DNA from: Melitaea cinxia
Taxonomy: Eukaryota > Arthropoda > Insecta > Lepidoptera > Nymphalidae
Direction of reading: 5' to 3'
Assembly (NCBI RefSeq): GCF_905220565.1
Contig: NC_059401.1
Span: forward strand, 15,930,766-15,994,765
DNA length: 64,000 nucleotides
How positions within the stretch are numbered: the stretch's first letter is position 1; each line of letters begins with the position of its first letter. A program made the translations under genes and the position numbers. The notes below the pieces were generated by a model that ran no database searches, had not been told where the DNA came from, and was given only the letters and a program-made list of their open reading frames with translations. Shown here piece by piece: positions 21,660 through 32,595 of the stretch.

Positions 21660-24149
21660 AAACATTTTAAAAGTAGTATGGAGTGTACGCTAACCCATTG
21701 TTTGTGTGACTCGAGTCGAGTAAATACGAATGACTTCAGCCAGTTCCGTGTCCTTAAATGATCGTCGTTGAATCCGAATTTCTGCTCTTAAGAGTCTTTA
21801 TATGACGAATATGTCATGTGAATTTTTTTTGGCAGTCCACAGATATTTACAGATCTAAGATCCTATAAACACTGCTGCTAAGAAATATATGATTTAAAAT
21901 TTATAAATTTTATCGCTAACAATATTTATTCCGTACTTTATTTTTTATTTATTTATATGATAGAGCTAACATACCACGTTGGAGGAATAATAAATCAAAA
22001 AAATAGAAATTATTTGCATTAACGTACTGTCGTAGAAACTAAATCAATCGTGTTGTCAAACTTGGTGTTGGAGTTATATCATTAATAAGATAAGGTTTCA
22101 TTGTATCAACATGACTGTGATGGAAAATAAATCATTATTATGATTATTATTATTATTATTATATTTTTTAAATCGTCTATATCACGATTTTCGTATTACT
22201 GAAAAAAATGAAAGTTATTTTTAATTATTACTATAAAGCGCAATTTCATTCAGAGGGACTGTATAATATTTTTAAGAACATCTAAAATTAACAAACAAAC
22301 AACAATTATAAAACTATATATTAAAAATAATTTCTTTAGTGAAGAAAAAAACAAAAAAAAAAAAAAAACGAAATAGAACTTTAAGCCTTGTTGTTTGTAG
22401 ACTGTTTTAAAAATAACTAAGTACAAATTTTTTAACTAAATTGTAACCACGATTAATTCGTAAAAAGCTTTGTAGATAACGCCTTTCAACTGTTTTCAGT
22501 TCACTTTTAACTATAATTTGTTTAAAAAACGCTTAAAAATTAGACCCCAAAACGTTCGTGAGAGCTAAAAATCAGTAATGTTGCGTGCTTACGTAGCCCT
22601 TGGCGTAAGATGTGGTAAAAAGCGTTTTCTTTTTGAAACAAAATTTCAATACCTTAAGTTATTTTATATAAAAAAATTAAAAATTATTATATCAAAATAT
22701 CATAATTTAAATTATTGGTATAACCCTTATTAAACTTTTTTAAGCTTAAAATACGTAAGTAATTTTGTTTTATATATTTTTAAAACGGCGAACAGATACA
22801 GGCCATTTGAACTATAAATAAAGAATCAATAAAACTTTGTTTAGTCTGTGTCACATAAAACCCGCTCCCCGTTTTTAATCTGTAGTACGTCCAAATATTT
22901 ATCGTGAGCAATTAAGCCGCGAATCTATGCGTAGTGTCTTATCACTGCGTAAACTACACGAGATATTCAAAGGTTCCAACCGTTTATTTAATGAAAAATG
23001 ATCGCGTGCGTTACGTAAAGACGGGTGAGGAGACATTAATGTTGTTCCTCTTTGTTCCTTTGCCTTTTTAAGGCCTAAGATAATTTACTGATAGTCAGAT
23101 TTATGTCATAAAAAGAAAAAGGAAAAAAAAAGTTTAAGCTGTCAGTTTTTTTTAAAAACTTTTGAGAGTTAAAAGTTAAATGTTTTACAGTTTTACTGGA
23201 CACTTTTAATAAGAGTTATTTTAATTGTTCAATTCACAATTGCATACAATTTATTCATGAATGTTTTATACTTCCGTACTTTTTATGTCCTATTGATTAT
23301 TATTGTTTTTCTTGGCTATGTATCATAATTTCTCGGATAATTAATGTTATCCCTGACACGTTTTTCTACTCCTTAATAATGGTGTTCGTTTCCGAGGAAG
23401 GTAAATAATCCCGGTCGTAAATGACTATTTAAGTGAAATGGCTTGAAATGCCTTTTCTATGTAAATACATTATCTTTTTCATGTATTATTGTTTATTATA
23501 ATTTGATATCACAAATGATGCATTGAATTAAATTACATATACTACATACTACTTTTAAATTCTGTTGTAAATCTAAAGTATGCGATATTTTGCATAATTT
23601 TTGTAATTGTGTACATATGCAAGACCTATAAGATCTTAAACATTTTTATTAAATTAATTCTTAATCTGCACTCAAGATGTTAATAAGATTCTCAACTAGA
23701 ATCTCGAGAATATTTAAACATGTATTATTTGTTTTTATATAACTTTATATGAAGCGGAATGTATCTCGTCAAATGCTGCGCATCTGACGAGAGGGCATAC
23801 AGACAATTAGTCGCTCCACTAGGCAGTGCCCTGTTATCTCCCTCGCCAGACCTTCTTAATGCGAAACTAACTCCGTATAAGGATGCGAGCACACCGACTC
23901 TTGTGTTCATTTTGTTGTATTTTAGCATATTTAAATCAGCTTAACGTACACTTGATTACCAAAGTTTGGTATGTTCAAATTATAAGTTGCGTTTAGTGTG
24001 TTGTTTTGTGCTAGTGTTTGTTGTTTGTGTTTATCTGTAGTAATGTTTAGTAATATTGTAAAGATGTAAGATAAAACGATAAAATTTAGAACCAATGAAT
24101 CAATTTCAATAAATTGCGTTATGAAGGAATATATTCCTTAAACATCATG
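21660..24149. other. AT-rich DNA, no gene recognised
   Basis: It contains an (ATT)n microsatellite at about 22138-22162 and an A-rich tract near 22346-22371. 23755-23925 is less AT-rich and is open on both strands (61 and 67 codons), with no domain I recognise. It may be an unclassified repeat. Confidence 0.45.
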
Positions 24150-24150
24150 A

Positions 24151-24399
24151 CTAGCCCATTGGCGCAGTTTGTAATGACCCTGCTTTCTGCTCCGGGGGCT
24201 GTGGGTTCGATTCCTACCCGAGTCTGGGTGTGATATATATATTTATTTATATATATTTATTTATATATGTATTATTTATATGTATGTTTGTCGAAAAAAA
24301 AGTAGCTATACCAGTCGGCTGTTACCTATAATACAAGCATTAAGTTGCTTACTTTATAAACAGATGACTTTGTGTGTGTTGTTAAAATTTATTTATTTA
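24151..24399 (+). mobile_element. Metulj-like tRNA-derived SINE, full length
   Basis: The head has A-box tggcgcagttt (24160-24170) and B-box ggttcgattcc (24204-24214). The characteristic phrases accctgctttctg and gagtctgggtgt follow, then a TATTTATA-rich middle, then cggctgttacctataatac, cattaagttgcttac and acagatgactttgtgtgtgt, ending in a TTTATTTATTTA tail. The layout resembles the butterfly SINEs called Metulj; that name is from memory. A Helitron abuts the tail directly. Confidence 0.8.
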
Positions 24400-24598
24400 C
24401 TAGCTGACCTGGCGAACTTCGTATCGCCTTATTTTTTCCTGAAATATAATAATAACATAATATATCAAAATAAAATATAGCCTATCTTTTAAGTTGGATC
24501 GAACTGCACATGGTGTGCGAATTTTATTATAATCGGTTAAGTGGTTTAGGAGTCCATTGAGGACAAACATTGTGACACGAGATTTATATATATTAAGA
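24400..24598 (-). mobile_element. Non-autonomous Helitron
   Basis: On the minus strand it starts TCTTAATATATATAAATCTC after A and ends with gtcagCTAG before T. It is more diverged inside than the copies at 26291 and 32596 but shares the position of the clause near tataatcggttaagtggttt. It begins exactly in the TTTATTTA tail of the preceding SINE. Confidence 0.75.
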
Positions 24599-25550
24599 TT
24601 GTTATTTATCATTCAACGATGTTTTCAACATGAAAGTGAAAACGTAATTGTCAATTTGAGTAAATCTTGAATGTTTATTTCGAAATTGTTTTATTGAAAG
24701 ATACTTGTCAATAGACCTTGTTGAACTTAAATGTGTAAATTATAGGACAAATTCAACAGTTTCAAATATTAAAGATTTTTTTTTCGAAAAGTTAAAATGC
24801 CTCAAATAAATTCTGCAGAAATAGAACTCAAATGAGTAGGAGAATAACAACAACATATGGTGTTCACAATATAGTAAATAATATACTGCATATGTATTAT
24901 ATCTTCAATATTTCTAATCCAACGAATGAATGTATTCAAATTGCGTGTTTGTGATGTGTGTGTTCACACACATTAATACTCTATGCAATGCTCTGTAAGG
25001 AGCCTTATCTTTCTTACGAAATAGGTCAGACTCGGTCCTTATTAGCGTTCATTGTGTTTGATATATTATGGTGCCCTATTGATTATTATTGATAGGATTT
25101 CTCCGTGTATTTGAGGGATCTCATCCAATCCCTTTGTTATTTATATTCTCTCGATGGGACTTCGCATCTTTCTAATCATATCATGTCATCAGTCAAACTA
25201 GCGATTCTTATTATTACGACTCCTTCGTTCTTCTTTTTACAAATAAATTAATGTGTACTTAAGCTAATTTAATTTAGAAAATTTTAGGCAATGATTAAGG
25301 AATAACAAGCACGATAGGCAAAATTTCGAATCGATTTTATTTTTCTTGACCGGGTTAACGCATTTGTCAGAGCGCTCACTTCAATGATAGTGCTCAAGAC
25401 TACAATGCCCGCTACTTCCATAAGTTTTTAACAGGTCACATCCCTCCTTTTTTTGTGATCTGGGCATCTGTGGTAAGAGTTTTCGATCCCTAACACAGAA
25501 ATTAGTTTTTACTACGGCTCGTACACTTCACACGAAGTGTTTATTTATTA
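24599..25550. other. AT-rich DNA, nothing recognised
   Basis: No repeat match or supportable ORF. 25340-25500 has a vaguely SINE-like composition but no intact promoter box. Confidence 0.45.
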
Positions 25551-25586
25551 CTAGCTGCCCGGACAGACTTCGTTCTGTCAATAGTT
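25551..25586 (-). mobile_element. Helitron 3' end, opposite to the next element
   Basis: CTAG at 25551-25554 is preceded by A. On the minus strand a hairpin gacagaacgaagtctgtc lies just upstream of cgggcagCTAG. It has the same end type as 15763-15794. The body expected on the minus strand is replaced within 10 bp by the start of a different Helitron-like family on the plus strand. Confidence 0.65.
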
Positions 25587-25589
25587 AAT

Positions 25590-25800
25590 CTATACAAATA
25601 AATAAAAATGGAGTGTCTATTTGTAATATTAAAATAACCGCTTTTTACTAAATGCATATGGATGTATACACGGTACATATTGCAAAATAACATTTTTTAC
25701 AATTTTTGTCTGTCTGTTTGTTCCGTTAATCTCTGAAACGGCTGGACCGATTTTAACGGGATTTCGTGGGGTGCTTGATATATTAAATGTAACAATTTTT
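25590..25800 (+). mobile_element. Helitron 5' part
   Basis: It starts with TCTATACAAATAAATAAAAA and continues with aaccgctttttactaaatgc and tctgaaacggctggaccgat, matching the first 180 bp of the complete element at 42139-42459. The remaining 3' part does not follow in recognisable form. Confidence 0.7.
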
Positions 25801-26290
25801 CTACTTGTAACTATCTACGTGCGGAGAGTCATAAAAACATAGTAAAAAGTTATGAAAATATAGTAAAATGTACCCCACGTTTTTTACTCTGAATTGAATT
25901 ATTCTCTTAATAACTTAAATTTTATTATAATTTTATTTTGAAGTAATTAATTATAATTGATTGTTCGATCTTCTACTACTGTAATATAAACTCTTTGTAA
26001 TTAAAAATTATTTTCTGCTTTTAGGTTCGATTAACTATAAAAGCGTATTTTTTAGTTTTTTAAACTATAATTTATTATTTGTATAGGTAGATAGATTACA
26101 TATCTATAAAAACAAATTAAGTAAATGATAACTGAGTAAATTATTTACATATTTCAATCATTCTCTTTTAATAGGAAAGAAAACCGAGAGGTGTATTCAG
26201 CTAGGCATCTTTACGAAAATTTCAGTATGATACTGTCTTCTATGGTTAAGGAAGGTCTTTGATAAGCGTATCGTCAGATATGACCTAAAA

Positions 26291-26590
26291 TCTAATATAT
26301 AAAATTCTCGTGTCACAGTTTTCGTTGCCATACTCCTCCGAAACAGCTTGACCGATTTTGATGAAATTTTTTGTGCTTATCCGGTATCTATGAGAATCGG
26401 CCAACATCTATTTTTCATCCCCCTAAATGTTAGGGGTAGTCCACCCCTAATTTTTTTTTATTTTTTAGACAAAATTTTTAATTTCTATTTTTTATGATAC
26501 AACATTAAAAAATAAATACAACCCTAAATTTTCAACCCTCTACCATCAACCCCTATTTAGCGGCAAGACAACGATTGCCGGTTCAGCTAG
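26291..26590 (+). mobile_element. Non-autonomous Helitron, complete
   Basis: It starts TCTAATATATAAAATTCTCG after A26290 and ends in the hairpin cggcaagacaacgattgccg then gttcagCTAG before T26591. The interior has gaaacagcttgaccgatttt and gggtagtccacccctaattt. It has 300 bp and no ORF. It is closely related to 32596-32912. Confidence 0.9.
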
Positions 26591-28524
26591 TCCTAATATA
26601 GGATCTTAGAAACAATCCCATGTCACTAATTACAGGAGGAAAAAATATGTGTTTGTGTATTTCTGTATAAGATTAAATCAGAAATGAGTACACGACGCTC
26701 CCCTTTTCTTATTCTTAGTTCCCTTTAACTCTTTACTCAGGTAACCATTTTTATTTTTCTCTAACGTCATGACACTTACTGAGTAATAATTACGCACAAG
26801 TTATTCTTTAATTTTAATTCCCTTCTACTGACCATTATCTCTTTATTGTATTACTTACTATGGTATGACAATACACATTAGTTACTATTGCATTGAACAA
26901 TTAATGTCAGATGGTAACTGACTGATTGGTCTGTTTGTTTCTTTTTCTTTTGTTCTTGGCAGTTTCCGTAAAATATAAAAAAATTATCGCGACTAAAACA
27001 GCGTTTTCAATCAGTTCACTTCATATATCGTTTTAAACTGTCCGTCACTCGTCCTTCATCGCACAAACACTCTCTCACGCGTAAGTGCTCAATATAAAAA
27101 CCGCAATAACTCTGTCCGTCTAAACGCTCCATTTTCACGTTATTCGTATTCAGCACACGGTTCGCTATAGTCGGCTATATCTTTTTATAACTTCCACAGT
27201 CTTAATAAGAACCCGTTTACATTTTGCCGGAGCGATTTTGATATCGGAAATTGCTCTCGCTACGTCTCGGGAATATTCCAACGTGATGTTTCACTAATAC
27301 CTTTAGATTTTATCTTTGGGAAAATCTTTTAAAACATTAATAAGTGAAAGCGTCAAAACACAATGTAAAATTTTAGTCGTCATTCGGATATTACGAATAT
27401 ATTTTTGCTTCTATTTATGAATGAATTTTATGTGTGTAAAGATGATCCGTGAACGTGTAAACAGGCTACGACTGCGAGCCGAGGTTGCAAAGTGCTTATA
27501 AAGTGGTCCTAAAAGCAACAGAGGCTGTGAAAGCGTTTTTCTTGGACGTGCGATTTGCCTTATATGCACTCGTTAAAATATCATGTGCCTATTAAGGCTT
27601 CTTCACCCAATATCCTTTGATGTGTTTTACCTAAAACGTTTTGGTACGGCGAGTTTTACGACTGCCCTTTTAATGTGCGATATAAAATCGTTAGAAAATA
27701 TTTTGTTTATATACGTAAGAGTATACATTTTTATAAAACCTGTACATTGTTTACTTTATATAGAGACTTATGTACATAGAGTTTTCCTAACTATTACATA
27801 GAAACTCTTTCATAATTCTATCTAATAAATGCTCTGTACTTCGATAAACAAATACGAAATCTAACAACATCCAGTGCTTATTTATTTTCGTAAGAAAAAT
27901 AATGATGTTTACTTATTAAGTAAATACAAAAGCGACAAAAAGATAAACAGTCGTCTCAGTAAACACTCAGACGCTAAATGTTCATCATTATCCAAAGAGA
28001 TGACAACAAACAAGAGAACGTAAAGAGCTTCAGAGAAAATACCGATACTGTTTTTAAACATCTACAGGGTAATATTCAGGGACTCAATAAAGCCATCGAG
28101 GCCTCACTGTTTAAATAAGGTAACATCAAAGGCGAGGCTCATAATATTGCGTTTTCGATGAAATGCCGATAACGACTCATGTGTACGAAAGTTTTCGTCC
28201 ACACGGCGGGGGTGGATATTGACAATTCCGACGATATTATTACGCGGTTCGTGTCCATTAGCGGTTTTAATTATCGTGAAAGTTTATCACGTTTTAAGTA
28301 TTTTATATTACTGGAAGTCGTAATGCTATCATATTCATGTTGGATTTTGATACTTTTGGAATTGCTTTACTTGACTTGCTTATAAGTGTACTGCTCGTAA
28401 TAAGTTATTGCGTGATGAAATATAGCCTATTTGAACTTTCAAAATAGAAAAGACTATCTAGTGTCAAATTATATTTTAAAATCATACCAATAGCTTTTGA
28501 GACAGGCATGTTTAAACATCAAAA
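26591..28524. other. AT-rich DNA, nothing recognised
   Basis: No repeat or gene can be supported. ORFs at 27583-27801 and 28179-28385 have no recognisable motif. 27030-27130 is somewhat less AT-rich. Confidence 0.5.
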
Positions 28525-28702
28525 CAAAATTTCTCATCATCATCACTTCAGCCTAAAACAATCCACTATTGGACATAGGCCTCCACAAGTTCGCGCCAAA
28601 AATGGCGTCAACTCATGTGTTTTTTCCATAGTCACCACGCTGGGCAGGTGGGTTGGTGACCGCAGGGCTGGCTGGCTTTGTCGCAAATTTCAAAATTTCT
28701 CA
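28525..28702 (-). mobile_element. Family B repeat, 5'-truncated, with target duplication
   Basis: The element core is 28537-28690, starting with a tcatcatcac tail side and ending within the body after ggctttgtcgcaaattt. A perfect 12-bp direct repeat caaaatttctca flanks it at 28525-28536 and 28691-28702. The ORF at 28508-28918 merely spans it. Confidence 0.9.
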
Positions 28703-29007
28703 CAAACATTATTACTTTACTATTTATTCTTCTTGAAAATTAATCTTGAACTGCTTTATATAATTGTGAATAATTTATGTGCTACAATAATTATTATACA
28801 AAAATACACATTTAAATATTTTCGTAATTTTTTTATTAATAAGAAAATAACTTGTGTCTTATTTTTATTCACGCAAATATTTTTCATGTTTTATCATAGA
28901 CAAATATTTCACGATTAACGAAATCCACTATAGTATAATCTCCGTATTAGGAGCTCGGAAACCCAAACAGGATAAAAACGTAAAACGCAAGACCAAACGA
29001 AGATTCT
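28703..29007. other. AT-rich spacer
   Basis: About 300 bp of AT-rich sequence between two oppositely oriented family B copies, with nothing recognised. Confidence 0.5.
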
Positions 29008-29381
29008 ATACACATATTTGCTCTGTGCTGTGTGGCTACGGCACTAAAGAATTTAGCCACCCCCTCTCTTCCCGTGGATGTCGTAAGAGGCGACTAAGGG
29101 ATAACAAGGTTCCACAACCACCTTGGAACTTAAGAAGCCGACCGATGGCGGGATAACCATCCAACTGCTGGCTTTGAAATACACAGGCCGAAGACGGGCA
29201 GCAGCGTCTTCGGTGCGACAAAGCCAGTACTGCGGTCACCAACCCGCCTGCCCAGCGTGGTGACTATGGGCAAAACACATGAGTTCACGTTATTTTTGGC
29301 GTAAACTTGTGGAGGCCTATGTCCAGCAGTGGACTGTATAGGCTGTAATGATGATGAATGATGATGATGATACACATATTT
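29008..29381 (+). mobile_element. Family B RTE-tailed repeat, full length, with target duplication
   Basis: The element core is about 29020-29369. It starts after gctctgtgc with tgtgtggctacgg and continues with cgtcgtaagaggcgact-like sequence, gccgaagacgggcagcagcg and caacccgcctgcccagcgtg. It ends with ggcctatgtccagcagtgga and a (GATGAT)n tail. A 12-bp direct repeat atacacatattt flanks it (29008-29019 and 29370-29381). The body is nearly identical to the reverse complement of 10885-11222. Confidence 0.92.
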
Positions 29382-30233
29382 ACAATGAGCGGTGATGAAA
29401 CTCAAAGACCAAACCATATATCATATATCACGAAATTATTTTCTTATTAAGAATATTAATTTATAGTTATTATCACTTAATTTATATAATTGCTATTCAA
29501 CGCAACACAATATACCTAAATAAAGTACAATTGAAAAAAACGAAGCTTCATTACGTCAGAGCGTTTACTGGGAACTGTAGTTGTGTTCATGTTTTCAACG
29601 AACGTCAAAACTAAACGACAGAGACTATTAAAAAGTACTCCAGAATTCCCTCGACTCCAGAAAACTACCATTAATATCCACAAAGCAACCGCATTGGGAC
29701 AGATCCGAGGTATAATAAAAGTAATAAAGTGTATTGTTTGCTCCTAGATCGATCGCCAAGAGCCGTTTAATTAATGACCAATCTCTCCAGCCTCACCGGC
29801 ACTTACACTAATTAATTAAACTCCCTGCAGATGTAATAAAGCTCCCATGTCTTACCATTGTTTAAAGGCGGGGATTCTTTAAACGGCGACGCCATCTCGC
29901 CAGGTCATTATGTTCGAGGATCAAATTTGCCTACATACCGTCCCTACATAATCGATGATCCGATTTGTGATAAGATTGATACGCTTGTGAGATTACATGT
30001 ACACCTGGAACGTTCTATCAATATTATGGGGTTTTTATACTGAATTTAAATGAAGTCTAATTTAACATGTTCCAGACTGGGCGGGTAAAAATATGGTCAC
30101 TATAACACATTGCAGATGATTAGTTTCCTGCTAACACTTTGTGGATTAAAATTTGATAAGCTTAATTTAGTTTGTAAATGAATATTGATGGTAAGCAGTT
30201 GCTATTGTGATTTCAATAGGTATAAATAATTGT
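29382..30233. other. Non-repetitive DNA with homeodomain-type motifs
   Basis: No gene can be supported. 29740-29850 is unusual in having inverted TAATTA cores (separate entry). Confidence 0.45.
29765..29821. promoter_or_regulatory. Inverted pair of TAATTA-type sites
   Basis: gtttaattaat at 29765-29775 and its exact reverse complement attaattaaac at 29811-29821 are separated by 35 bp of less AT-rich DNA. TAATTA cores are the standard target of Antp/paired-class homeodomains. The enhancer idea is inference. Confidence 0.3.
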
Positions 30234-30470
30234 GTTTGCTTGCAAACGAAAAAAACCGACTGCAATTACATTGACAAGTAGTAGTAGTAGGTAGACGAAA
30301 AAATAGTAGTATCAGTAGTTAAGTAGTCTTCCGGTTTTGATTAAATTTAAATAGGACCACAAGACAAGCAAGCAAGATACGCTTTCGATTCAAATAAAAA
30401 TAATTAAAATCGGTATTTGTAAGGTTATCCATTGAAAAGTTATGCGTTATAATACAACTTAGGTCGTCAC
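30234..30470 (+). repeat. Family I repeat, 5' part
   Basis: It starts with the palindrome gtttgcttgcaaac (30234-30247), then aaaaaaaccgactgcaatta as in the complete copy at 41311. The middle segments ttgattaaatttaaatagg and aaaagttatgcgttataata recur at 58665-58745. It is interrupted or truncated before the LINE remnant. Confidence 0.65.
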
Positions 30471-30474
30471 TACT

Positions 30475-30877
30475 TATCCGATGATGGAATCTCTCCCAGT
30501 AGTCCTGCCACAGGAAATTTATAAAACAGTCGCAAAATTAGCGTGTACAATCTAAACATATTGAGAATAAAAATATAATATATAATAAATACATAATTAT
30601 ACAATATATCAATGCAAACACACATAATAATATATACACACGTAGACACAAATAATATGATACTTATACATACACGCATACACATATACGATACATAATA
30701 TAATACATACGATAATATATTCCAATAAAGACACTTAATGAAATTGATTTTAGACTAGGATTGATTCAGGTAGAATTCTCTCACTCTTTTCTTAAATAGC
30801 GATAGTGTTTTGCAATCGCGAAATTCATATGGTAGGGAATTCCAAAGTCTAACGGAATGTACAGTAAAGGATACGGC
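30475..30877 (-). pseudogene. LINE 3' end: RT C-terminus and 3' UTR
   Basis: On the minus strand 30753-30875 encodes AVSFTVHSVRLWNSLPYEF, then RDCKTLSLFKKRVREFYLNQ, then a stop. This is the conserved C-terminal clause of CR1/Jockey-type LINE polyproteins (compare AVRLWNSLPLSIRR and FKQRLKKYYM at the end of the copy near 50500). The downstream sequence to about 30475 is an AT-rich 3' UTR with tactgggagagattccatca. It belongs to a different subfamily from the copies at 7455 and 49245. The Helitron-like repeat at 30878 cuts it off upstream. Confidence 0.75.
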
Positions 30878-31170
30878 TCATATAATCTGAATCTCGGAAA
30901 CGGGCTTCAACGATTTTCATGAAATTTAGTATGCAGGGGATTTCGGGGGCGATAAATCGATATAGCTAGGATTGATTTTTAGAAAATGTCGTTTTATCCC
31001 TGTTTTTAGAAAATGAAAAAAATAGCTACAATTTTGTCAGATTATGAAGGTTAATTTCACAATTGTGAATAAAACTGTAATAGCTTAGGTGGGTAATCGG
31101 CCGGTCGGGATCGACTGAGAAGACCACGGTTCAAATCTCATGGGGATTTGAACCGTGGTCTCCAGATTGA
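30878..31170 (+). mobile_element. Helitron-like repeat with tRNA-like segment, copy 1
   Basis: It matches 60039-60310. Shared blocks are aatctgaatctcggaaacgg, caacgattttcatgaaattt, gatttcgggggcgataaat and gtcgttttatccctgttttt. Near its right side it carries a tRNA-like pair: A-box-like tagcttaggtgg (31081-31092) and B-box-like ggttcaaatct (31128-31138). It then runs into a perfect hairpin (31121-31161). Confidence 0.7.
31121..31161. repeat. Perfect 17-bp hairpin over the B-box
   Basis: agaccacggttcaaatc (31121-31137) and its exact reverse complement gatttgaaccgtggtct (31145-31161) are separated by a 7-nt loop. The copy at 60290 lacks the second arm, so this arose by local inverted duplication. 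Partial complementarity continues beyond the arms. Confidence 0.85.
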
Positions 31171-31194
31171 TAACTTTTTTCCTTTTATTTCCCA

Positions 31195-31385
31195 GGTACT
31201 TAGATATAACTCGAAAAGCTCTTGTCAGATCTCGATTAAATTTAAATATGACACGTACCACATGACACGTACCTTTATTACCTTTCGAAAAAAAAAACAA
31301 AAGTCGGTCCAGTCAAAAGTTCTGAAGTAACATTCATAAAAAAATACAATCGAATTGAGAACCTCCTCCTTTTTTGTAAGTAGGT
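31195..31385 (+). repeat. Family I repeat, 3' part
   Basis: It contains tcgattaaatttaaatatga and ends with cgaattgagaacctcctcct followed by tttttt, as at 41575-41600. The palindromic 5' start is absent. Confidence 0.6.
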
Positions 31386-32335
31386 TAGAAAAGACCCGAA
31401 AGTATTCACAATAGCATTTAATATTTCTGAATGAGTACCGTCCAACTAAAGGGTATAACTTCGTCGAGCTCGGCTCGAAGGTTATTATGAATGAATTTCG
31501 TGGTATTTTAAACGGATTGCACGTTCAAGTGGTCTTATAAAGTACTAAGTTTCCTTCTAAAAATGAATGTTTAATACTGCTTAATGCTCTTTAGAATTGA
31601 TCAGCTGACATTTGATATATATTTATAGCAAAACTATAATAATACAATTCTGTACATCGAAGGTATTTTTAAGGGTATTCTTAAAATAATTAAATTTGAG
31701 CGAAATCGACTAAGTTTTAGATCTTGGATCATATGAGTTCATGCCTATACTGATAGAATATTTTTTACCTCAAAATTGAATACGGTTCCCTTAGGAAAGT
31801 AGATGCAGGTTACAATTTATATTCGCGAATAAAATTGCAGATATAACTAGTATTTGATAAACAAAAAACTTCATTTTCTTGAAACAAATTCTGAGTGCGA
31901 ATTTATATCTCTCGTCCAATATCTTCCTCATTATATAGTTTGTCTCTGAATAATCAAAAACAACGGAAAAATGTCGGGAATCTCAACTCGTTTCTATTAA
32001 TAATCAAACATGATATAAAAATACACGTATCTGGGTATAATGAAAGAGGCTTGGAAGGAATAGTTAGAGATCGTGAGCAGGGGTCTAATCTTGCAGGATA
32101 ATCCGAAATCAATGAGACGTGCCGGCGAGTGAGGTATGTTTGTTTTCTTGCTTATAGCGATGTTGATCGATCTCCCAAGGCGAGTGCGGCTGGCGATGTT
32201 TTTGCATAAAAGTTTTTTAATGGCGTCGTTTTTAGAAGATCTTTGCCTTAAATTTAATGTTAAGATGAAACAACTCAGTATTCCATTTTATTGAATATAT
32301 TTACCTTTTCATTAATATCCTGTTGTTATGTGTAA
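31386..32335. other. AT-rich DNA, nothing recognised
   Basis: No repeat or gene recognised. A small hairpin tcgagctcggctcga lies near 31463-31477. Confidence 0.45.
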
Positions 32336-32590
32336 TCTGGAGGAGCCCGACTGCGTGAGTACCGCGGCTTTACAGAAGATCACAGCTAAATAACACTGCT
32401 TTCAACCATTGTTGTGTTCCAATGGTGACTAAGATGACCACAGCTCCTGGAGGGGGGGGGGGGGGGATTGAGGGTACAATTGGCAACGCGTTTGAGATGC
32501 CTTTAGTATTGCAGGCGTCTATAAGCTACGGTAATCTGTCACCCACAGGTTGGTCGCATGCTTGTTTGCCGACCTAGTTGTATTAAATAC
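32336..32590 (-). repeat. Family D repeat with poly-G run
   Basis: It shares agaagatcacagctaaataa, gtgttccaatggtgac, ggcaacgcgtttgagatgcc and cgcatgcttgtttgccgacc with copies at 51537 and 13815. A run of 15 G (32452-32466) lies in the middle. Other copies have shorter G-rich runs at the same place. Confidence 0.75.
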
Positions 32591-32595
32591 AATTA

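Noticed and set aside
24151..24225. Genuine tRNA gene
   Set aside because: A- and B-boxes are present but the acceptor and anticodon stems do not pair, and the sequence continues into a SINE body with a TTTATTTA tail.
28508..28918. 136-codon plus-strand ORF
   Set aside because: It spans a truncated family B insertion and AT-rich flank, with poly-Phe/Ile/Leu runs typical of chance AT-rich translation.
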